From Bacteroidota bacterium (lineage in GTDB: Bacteria; Bacteroidota; Bacteroidia; Chitinophagales; Chitinophagaceae), in assembly GCA_023396345.1 (NCBI GenBank), contig JAEWWO010000105.1, positions 1 to 6,700 on the forward strand: a DNA stretch of 6,700 bases, written 5' to 3'. Under the pieces are notes generated by a model. It was given only the letters and a program-made list of their open reading frames with translations. It did not search any database and was not told where the DNA came from. Shown here piece by piece: positions 1 to 5,413 of the stretch. A program made the translations under genes and the position numbers. The stretch's first letter is position 1. Each line of letters starts with the position of its first letter.

Positions 1-2110
1 AAAGTTTATTATTAAACAAAGAAGTTCTCATGCTGATGTTAAAGGGTTGCAGCCGCAGAGAATCGGCTAACATGTTGTATCCCGATGTGATACTTAACCC
101 ATCAATCAATCGTATTTTTCTCGGTTCTGCTCCGTTTTCTGTAGTATCTCCGTCCGGATTCCGCATTTTAAGTTCCAGCAGATTGTCTATCCCGAATCTG
201 ATTCCTCCAAAAGCCATATTACTAAAGCCGCCGTACAAATTCCCTTCGTATTGCGATAGCCATCTTTTAATACCGCTTGTGTCTGTTTGTATAAACTGGT
301 AATAATTGCTTGCCATATTCGGCGAGTAGTTGGCGCTGATTGTAGGTCTAATTTCATGTCTCAACGCCTGCATTTTTCCTTTTCTAAAATTAAAAGTTCC
401 AAAAAGACGCGTATTCGCACTGATGCCAAAAGTCATTTGACGGGCTGTGAAAAAACCTCTTCTTGTGATTGTGTCTACTCTTTGTTTTTCTTCGTTCCAC
501 GAACGGTACATTTTTCTGCTCATCCAGTTTTCACTATAGGAAACAGAGGGCGAAATCATCACCGGACCCAGTGAAGGCAAGGCTACGCTGATAGGTACAT
601 TATGCTGCGCACCCCATTGCAAAGTGTCTATAAGATGACGGAATGAAAAGGCTGTATCATAAAAAGAAAACTGATTAATAAACGTACCGTTATAGCCAAT
701 GCCAAAGTTTTCGTACCATTTTCCGGTAGACCCAACTTCCTGATTCATAAAAGGGTTAAATGTTTTGGTAGAAAAACTTAGGGTGGGTAACATTACATTG
801 GTAAGTCTTGTACTGTTGTTCTGGTTGTGATTCGCCTGTAAAGAAAGATTATACGTACCGTCCTGCCACGATTTTGAATAGGCAATACTGGAACTCATCT
901 GGTTCTGAAAATTGCGGTAAGGATTGTTGGGTATATTCTCATTATATCTTGTGCTTCCTGCATTTACGCTCGCTGAAAAGCTCACCCCCGGACGGGCTTT
1001 GCTGTCCATAGAATGACTCCAGTTCACCTGAAAACTTCTGCTTTTTATAAACTCGTCTCTTATTTGCGGAGATTCATTGAGTGTTTTTGTATACTGATAA
1101 TTAAAAGCAAAACGTCCGCGGTATCTGTATCTTTTATAATATTGAGGACTTACACTAACGTTAAAACCCAGATAAGAGTAAATGTTTCCTCTCAGGGTTA
1201 CATCCCAGTAATCATTAATTACCTTGTAGTATCCCAGACCTTCCAGTCCCATACCCATGTTGGAGTTTTGTGTAAACTGTGGCGGTAAAATTCCGGAACT
1301 TCTTCCCCGCTGCATCGGATAAATACCAAAAGGAATCATCACCGGCATGGGCACACCTTCAAACTCAGGAAACGCAGGTCCTGAAACGGCGAGCTTATTG
1401 GTAATGAGTTTCATTTTCTTTGCACGCAGCGCAAAGTGCGGTTCATCGAGGTTACAGGTTGTAAACCTTCCGTTGTAGGCATAGGCAACATCTTTCTCTA
1501 CTTTTTTAACTACTTCAGCATTTACAAATATTTCTCCTTCATTGTAATAGGTATTTTTAAAAATACCCCTTTGTGTTTTCAGGTTAAAAGAGATGGTATC
1601 CATTATAGATTTGGAATCTCCCTGCACAATCGTGGGCAAGTTCATGGCATTTTTAGCTGTGTCCGTTCCCCCCCATGCTTTTACAATGTTGGTAGCATTG
1701 TCATAAAAAATTGTATTTGCTTTTATATCTACACTTTCCTGTGCACTGCTGCCGTCGGTTTTTGCATTGGCACTTCCGTGCAGATACAACTGTCTTTGAG
1801 GTACCATAAACACAAAAGAATCCTTGGCACTGTAAACAATGGGTGCCGTAAGAGAATCCTTTGAAAGCATGATAGAGTCTGATGGTGCAGTTACAATATT
1901 TACAGAGTCTGTAATGGTAGTATCGCCAGTAGCCGGTAAAATTACAGTATCCAATTGTTGCAGATAAGGATGTAAAATATTCGGGGCTAATGAAACGTTA
2001 TTATTTGCAGAAGCAATATTCTCCGAAAGAAGTACACACAATACAACTATACTAAAGAGTATTTTTAGTGCGTTTTTTATATTAACTTTACGATTCCGGA
2101 GTGTATTCAT
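1..2110 (-). CDS. lptD: LPS-assembly outer-membrane protein LptD, 3' end cut by window edge
   Basis: Reading the minus strand from ATG at 2110 gives 703 uninterrupted codons running off the left edge. Residues 1-35 form a signal peptide (basic start, hydrophobic stretch about 15-28, cleavage likely after ASA at 33-35). Residues about 90-215 resemble the periplasmic OstA/beta-jellyroll domain that receives LPS. Then comes the LptD signature: RFTTCNLDEPHF around Cys219, followed by SGPAFPEFEGVPMP and PFGIYPMQRGRSSG (Pro265), which match the stretch leading into the barrel in LptD proteins. From about residue 285 onward alternating aromatic/polar segments suggest barrel strands, including NWSHSMDSKARPG, typical of Bacteroidota forms. 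LptD normally works with lipoprotein LptE to place LPS in the outer leaflet. Bacteroidota LptDs are usually longer than the visible part, so the barrel end lies outside. The frame stays open upstream of 2110 to a TAA but offers no ATG or GTG, so 2110 is preferred. The gene is divergent from the amidase. A G7 run lies in the coding strand at 1668-1674. Confidence 0.93.
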   Translation of the reverse strand, partial: MNTLRNRKVNIKNALKILFSIVVLCVLLSENIASANNNVSLAPNILHPYLQQLDTVILPATGDTTITDSVNIVTAPSDSIMLSKDSLTAPIVYSAKDSFVFMVPQRQLYLHGSANAKTDGSSAQESVDIKANTIFYDNATNIVKAWGGTDTAKNAMNLPTIVQGDSKSIMDTISFNLKTQRGIFKNTYYNEGEIFVNAEVVKKVEKDVAYAYNGRFTTCNLDEPHFALRAKKMKLITNKLAVSGPAFPEFEGVPMPVMIPFGIYPMQRGRSSGILPPQFTQNSNMGMGLEGLGYYKVINDYWDVTLRGNIYSYLGFNVSVSPQYYKRYRYRGRFAFNYQYTKTLNESPQIRDEFIKSRSFQVNWSHSMDSKARPGVSFSASVNAGSTRYNENIPNNPYRNFQNQMSSSIAYSKSWQDGTYNLSLQANHNQNNSTRLTNVMLPTLSFSTKTFNPFMNQEVGSTGKWYENFGIGYNGTFINQFSFYDTAFSFRHLIDTLQWGAQHNVPISVALPSLGPVMISPSVSYSENWMSRKMYRSWNEEKQRVDTITRRGFFTARQMTFGISANTRLFGTFNFRKGKMQALRHEIRPTISANYSPNMASNYYQFIQTDTSGIKRWLSQYEGNLYGGFSNMAFGGIRFGIDNLLELKMRNPDGDTTENGAEPRKIRLIDGLSITSGYNMLADSLRLQPFNISMRTSLFNNKL

Positions 2111-2271
2111 ATCAATCTTGTCGGCCTTGTCTCTCAAATAATACGCAATATTAAGGAGAAGGTTAACTAAAAACGTAAAAACAGATAGTTAAATTATTTT
2201 TTAAATTAAAAATCAGGGTGTAAAATTAGTTTATTTATCAAACATAATTACTCTTTTAGCTTTTAATTGCC
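2111..2271. other. Divergent intergenic region between lptD and the first amidase
   Basis: This is a 161-bp, strongly AT-rich spacer between two genes that point away from each other, so it must hold both of their start signals unless transcription comes from farther off. A -7 match for lptD is visible at 2239-2246. For the plus-strand amidase I find no clear TAnnTTTG box; TAGTTTAT near 2227-2234 is only a partial match. An AAGGAG on the plus strand near 2153-2158 is not followed by a start codon at a usable distance. No hairpin or RNA gene is evident. Confidence 0.6.
2239..2246 (-). promoter_or_regulatory. Candidate Bacteroidota -7 box for lptD
   Basis: On the minus strand these bases read TATGTTTG, an exact match to the Bacteroidota -7 consensus TAnnTTTG. 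It lies about 130 bases before the lptD ATG, leaving a leader of roughly 120 bases. No good TTTG -33 box is seen 19-21 bases upstream; that position would fall on the first codons of the divergent amidase. With only one of the two boxes present, the call is tentative. Confidence 0.35.
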
Positions 2272-3240
2272 ATGTTATTCATTCAATACCATAATAAAAT
2301 TAACCTTATATTAATTACCTTATTCATGTTTTTAAGTTCCTTTTATCCTGAAAATAAACCGGAACCTTTTAAAAAATCTATAGTAAAAACAATTATAGTA
2401 GATGCAGGTCACGGTTATCCCGATCCGGGAGCTATAGGAAGCTTTAGCAAAGAGGCAGACATAAATCTGGCAATAGCCTTAAAGCTGGGAGAAAAATTAA
2501 AGAAAGCATTACCCGATTGTAATATCCTGTACACACGCACTAACAGTAACCTGCCTGCCGGTTTGCAAAACAAAGACGAAGCCAACCGTTGGAGAGCCAG
2601 ATTTGCAAATGAAAACAAAGGAGATTTATACATTTCCATCCACGTAAATGATGTTGTTGCCAAATATGGTAAAAGAGTTATCGGCACCAAAGAACAAACT
2701 TATACCACCTACGTTGGTAAAGGTAAAAGCAGAAAAAAAGTTACCCGTACAAGAACGGTAAACGAATATGAAACGTACAGATTGCCCTGCGCAAGCTCGG
2801 GTACACAAACCTATGTATGGTCATCAACCAAAAATGAAGAAAAGAAAGGTTATATAAACCAAGAGGTTTCCAAAGAGTTTGATGCCGATTCAACTTTGCT
2901 GATAGAAGATGAAGAAACTAGAATCTTATCTTCCATATATTTAAAAAAATATCTGAACAGAAGCAGAGCCTTGGCTGAAATGGTGGAGGATGAGTTCAGA
3001 AAAAAAGGCATTAAAAGCGGCGGTGGTGCTATGCAGTTTACAAGAGGTATACGTGTTTTGGGCGCAACTGCCATGCCGAGCATTTTGGTTGAAACAGGTT
3101 TTATCTGCAATCCGCAGGATGAGCAGTATCTCAACAGCAGCGATGGTCAGGAAGCTTTAGCTGATGGAATCTTTGAGGCTGTACTGAAATATAAATCTAA
3201 TGCAGATGCAGGAAAGATTTCAGAAACTAATGTGAATTAG
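2272..3240 (+). CDS. N-acetylmuramoyl-L-alanine amidase (Amidase_3), first tandem copy
   Basis: A 322-residue zinc amidase expected to cut the bond between N-acetylmuramic acid and L-alanine of peptidoglycan in the periplasm. Residues about 11-25 are hydrophobic, giving a signal peptide or uncleaved anchor; no lipobox and no clear AxA cleavage site is seen. The Amidase_3 motifs are all present: VDAGHG with His47, Glu61 in SKEADINLA, TRTNS at 88-92, ISIHVN with His124, and LVETGF with Glu274. His47, Glu61 and His124 are the expected zinc ligands and Glu274 the catalytic acid. The gap between His124 and Glu274 is 150 residues, much longer than in minimal family members, and contains GKGKSRKK at 149-156 followed later by an acidic stretch. 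There is no SPOR, LysM or AMIN domain, so how it binds the wall is unclear. It is the first plus-strand gene after the divergent spacer, 50 bp before its paralogue. The ATG start places the hydrophobic segment correctly. Confidence 0.93.
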   Translation: MLFIQYHNKINLILITLFMFLSSFYPENKPEPFKKSIVKTIIVDAGHGYPDPGAIGSFSKEADINLAIALKLGEKLKKALPDCNILYTRTNSNLPAGLQNKDEANRWRARFANENKGDLYISIHVNDVVAKYGKRVIGTKEQTYTTYVGKGKSRKKVTRTRTVNEYETYRLPCASSGTQTYVWSSTKNEEKKGYINQEVSKEFDADSTLLIEDEETRILSSIYLKKYLNRSRALAEMVEDEFRKKGIKSGGGAMQFTRGIRVLGATAMPSILVETGFICNPQDEQYLNSSDGQEALADGIFEAVLKYKSNADAGKISETNVN

Positions 3241-3261
3241 CGGTATTTGGAAAATATTTCT

Positions 3262-3269
3262 TTATTTTG
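3262..3269 (+). promoter_or_regulatory. Possible -7 box before the second amidase
   Basis: TTATTTTG matches TAnnTTTG at all fixed positions but one, and the following GCGCACC resembles the context often seen around Bacteroidota transcription starts. If real, transcription would begin near 3275 and the leader before the TTG at 3291 would be very short. The only nearby upstream TTTG (3246-3249) is just 12 bases away, too near for a -33 box. The second amidase may equally well be read from the first amidase's transcript. Confidence 0.25.
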
Positions 3270-3290
3270 CGCACCAAAAAACGAGTCGTT

Positions 3291-4184
3291 TTGAAATTTT
3301 TTAATTATTTACTTTTACTTACTTTATTTTTTATTTGTTTTGCCGGTGATTCTTTCGCACAACAAAAACCTTTTACCATTGTTATAGATCCGGGACACGG
3401 AGGTGCAGACGTGGGTGCCAAAGGTGCAGTTTCTCTCGAAAAAAATGTGGCATTGGCTGTTTCTCTAAAATTAAGAGATGCAGTTAATAAGGAGTTTCCT
3501 AAGGTCAGAACAATAATGACCCGCTCTAACGATATCACTCAAAACGTAAAGGCAAAAGCAGAAATTGCCAACAATGTGGGCGGCGATTTGTTTATTTCTA
3601 TTCATTGCAACGCTGCTCCAAGAATCAGCAAGAGCGAACTTACAGGCTACAAGACTGAAACTTATTACACCGGTAAAGGTAAGAGCAGAAAAAAACATAC
3701 CCGTAAAGTTCCTCAATACAGAAGATGGACAGAACCCAATCCTGCCAAAGGCACCGAAACCTTTATCTGGTCAATAGATAAAGTAGACAGTAAAACTTCG
3801 GCGTTGCGCAATAATGAAGAATTGTACATGGACGATGAAATGAGAAAAGAACTTGCTAACTTTGACCCTGATTCTCCTGAAAAAAATATTATTTATAACC
3901 TTCGTGCCAAACAATATTTCAGCAGAAGTGCAAGTTTTGCCAAAAATATTGAGCAGGAGTTTATCAATACCGGAAGAGAAAGCCGCATGGCTAAACAGCG
4001 CAACAAAGGGATTTGGGTATTGCAGGCAACAGCTATGCCGAGCGTACTCGTAGAAATAGGTTTTATTTCAAACCGCGAAGAAGAAGATTACATGAACAGC
4101 TATCAGGGACAGCAGGAAATAGTGTCTGCCATTACCAAAGCTATCAGAACATATCTTAATGGTTTGGCAATAAAATACAAATAG
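3291..4184 (+). CDS. N-acetylmuramoyl-L-alanine amidase (Amidase_3), second tandem copy
   Basis: A 297-residue secreted zinc amidase of peptidoglycan, paralogous to the preceding gene. I chose TTG at 3291 because it gives a compact signal peptide: MKFFNY, a hydrophobic core at 7-17, and cleavage probably after SFA at 21-23. TTG at 3267 would add eight residues (RTKKRVV-rich) and cannot be ruled out; there is no ATG or GTG before the catalytic domain. Motifs: VIDPGHGGAD with His36, Glu50 in SLEKNVAL, MTRSND, FISIHCN with His105, and LVEIGFISN with Glu255, so zinc ligands and catalytic glutamate are all present. The His105-Glu255 spacing is 150, identical to the first copy, and GKGKSRKK recurs at 128-135, so the long insert predates the duplication or is shared by the subfamily. 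The overall sequence has diverged clearly, so this is not a recent copy. No separate wall-binding domain is seen. It follows the first amidase by 50 bp and probably shares its transcript. Confidence 0.93.
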   Translation: MKFFNYLLLLTLFFICFAGDSFAQQKPFTIVIDPGHGGADVGAKGAVSLEKNVALAVSLKLRDAVNKEFPKVRTIMTRSNDITQNVKAKAEIANNVGGDLFISIHCNAAPRISKSELTGYKTETYYTGKGKSRKKHTRKVPQYRRWTEPNPAKGTETFIWSIDKVDSKTSALRNNEELYMDDEMRKELANFDPDSPEKNIIYNLRAKQYFSRSASFAKNIEQEFINTGRESRMAKQRNKGIWVLQATAMPSVLVEIGFISNREEEDYMNSYQGQQEIVSAITKAIRTYLNGLAIKYK

Positions 4185-4347
4185 CCGTTTCATTTTATCA
4201 AAATATAAAATATTCAATTACTTTTGTACGTGTGTTTATGATTATCAGTCATTCAGGCACTTTTTTTGATTAATGATAACGAAATTAAAAAGCATGTCAG
4301 GCATAGATTTTTAAGCCCGGCAATACAATATTTAACTATATATACAG
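4185..4347. other. Intergenic leader region before the MCE gene
   Basis: A 163-bp AT-rich spacer separates the second amidase from the MCE gene. It holds a good -7 box (4219-4226), so the MCE gene probably starts its own transcript with a leader of about 115 bases. Within that leader a 12-codon ATG frame (4238-4273, peptide MIISHSGTFFD) begins just after the predicted transcription start. TTATCA and TGATAA (about 4242-4247 and 4274-4279) could pair but make only a six-pair stem. No GC-rich hairpin followed by a U-run is present, so no terminator for the amidases is called. Confidence 0.5.
4219..4226 (+). promoter_or_regulatory. Bacteroidota -7 box for the MCE gene
   Basis: TACTTTTG is an exact match to TAnnTTTG and is followed by TACGTG, a plausible start region. 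The -33 position (about 4193-4199) has only TTTTATC, a weak likeness to TTTG. The box sits in the only sizeable gap among the plus-strand genes, suggesting that the MCE and OstA-like genes form a transcription unit that can be expressed apart from the amidases. Confidence 0.5.
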
Positions 4348-5382
4348 ATGAAAATATCTAATGAGTTTAAAATAGGTGCACTTACCATTTTTGCTGTATT
4401 ATTCCTTTTTTTAGGATTTAATTTTCTGAAAGGAAAGAATATATTCAAAAACGGTTTCTTTTTGTATGCAAAATTCTCTGAGGCGAAAGGGCTGCAAACT
4501 TCTAATCCTGTTACCATTAATGGTTATCAGGCAGGAACAGTTTATTCCTTGCAGGCTTCAAAGGATTTGAAAGAAATACTGGTAGAAATAAAACTCAACA
4601 AGGACTTTGAAATACCTGCTACTTCACTGGCTTCTATAAGCAGCAATCCCATAGGATCTTCCAGTTTGGAAATTACTTTGGGCGACGACAGCAAAATGCT
4701 TAACTCAGGCGATACATTACGCTCCACTTATACGGCAGGTTTGTTGGGACAGGTAAGCTCTCAGATTGTGCCTTTGGCAGATCAGGCTAAAATGACCTTG
4801 CACTCGGCAGATTCTTTAATCAACAATTTCAATGCAATAGTTGACGAAAATACAAGATACAATACACAGCAGACTATCGCTAATTTAAGCAGAATTACAG
4901 GTTCTTTAGTGCAATCGGTAAATGCAATTAACCAATTGCTCGATGCACAGTCAGGTACTGTTGCTGCTGCAATGAACAGCATGAATGCTTTTGCAGGAAA
5001 TCTTGCAGCAAATAACGGGCGCATCAATTCTACTATGACCAATGTAGAAACTACTACGCAAAACCTTTCTAATCTTCAGTTACAAAGAACCTTAGACAGA
5101 ATAGATTCTACAATTGCAACTCTAAATGTAGCGGTAGCTCAGTTAAATTCAACTAACGGTACAGTAGGTGCCTTAATCAACGACAGAAAAATTTATGATC
5201 AGCTAAGCGAATCAGCCCGTAGCCTTCAGATACTGATGGACGATTTGCGTGTGAATCCTAAGCGTTACGTACATTTTTCATTGTTCGGTAAAAAGAATAA
5301 TAATAATTATCTGAAAAAGCCATTACAGCCAACTACCGGATACACGCCGTTAAATGCTGATACGCTGTACAGATACGAGTAA
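4348..5382 (+). CDS. MCE/MlaD-family lipid-transport protein
   Basis: A 344-residue inner-membrane-anchored MCE protein. Residues about 8-27 form one N-terminal transmembrane segment after the short start MKISNEFK, placing the rest in the periplasm. The MCE domain follows at about 36-115: AKFSEAKGLQTSNPVTING (a typical GL..g.pV.inG pattern) then GTVYSLQ, EIKLNKDFEIP and SLEITLGD. Family members form hexameric rings that pass phospholipid or other lipid across the periplasm, usually with an MlaE permease and MlaF ATPase; neither is in this window. Residues about 130-300 lack strong hydrophobic segments and look helical, rich in Asn, Thr, Ser and Leu at heptad-like spacing, as in MCE proteins with a helical tube. 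The tail has DDLRVNPKRYVHFSLFG, a conserved-looking end in Bacteroidota members, followed by KKNNNN and a polar end. The ATG follows a 163-bp gap with its own -7 box; the next gene starts 31 bp downstream. The symbol mlaD is withheld because true orthology is unproven. Confidence 0.9.
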   Translation: MKISNEFKIGALTIFAVLFLFLGFNFLKGKNIFKNGFFLYAKFSEAKGLQTSNPVTINGYQAGTVYSLQASKDLKEILVEIKLNKDFEIPATSLASISSNPIGSSSLEITLGDDSKMLNSGDTLRSTYTAGLLGQVSSQIVPLADQAKMTLHSADSLINNFNAIVDENTRYNTQQTIANLSRITGSLVQSVNAINQLLDAQSGTVAAAMNSMNAFAGNLAANNGRINSTMTNVETTTQNLSNLQLQRTLDRIDSTIATLNVAVAQLNSTNGTVGALINDRKIYDQLSESARSLQILMDDLRVNPKRYVHFSLFGKKNNNNYLKKPLQPTTGYTPLNADTLYRYE

Positions 5383-5413
5383 GTGATTAAATAAGTTTTA
5401 AAACGTATTGCAT

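Noticed and set aside
1436..1864. A 142-codon plus-strand open frame and other plus-strand frames between 30 and 1864
   Set aside because: They lie opposite the lptD reading frame, which has clear family motifs; the plus-strand products have no recognisable domain and look like random Cys/Phe/Ile-rich translations.
2415..3134. Minus-strand frames opposite the first amidase
   Set aside because: They overlap a complete Amidase_3 domain with all catalytic residues and show no domain of their own.
3267..3290. TTG at 3267 as the start of the second amidase
   Set aside because: It overlaps the TTATTTTG promoter-like box, and the TTG at 3291 gives a cleaner signal peptide. It remains possible.
4253..4303. 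TCAGGCA present twice (4253-4259 and 4297-4303), 44 bases apart, each followed by a T-run
   Set aside because: A seven-base match in a short AT-rich spacer can occur by chance, and no symmetry or third copy supports an operator.
4185..4347. A terminator after the second amidase
   Set aside because: T-runs are present (4260-4267), but no GC-rich stem directly precedes them; the best pairing is six AT-rich pairs.
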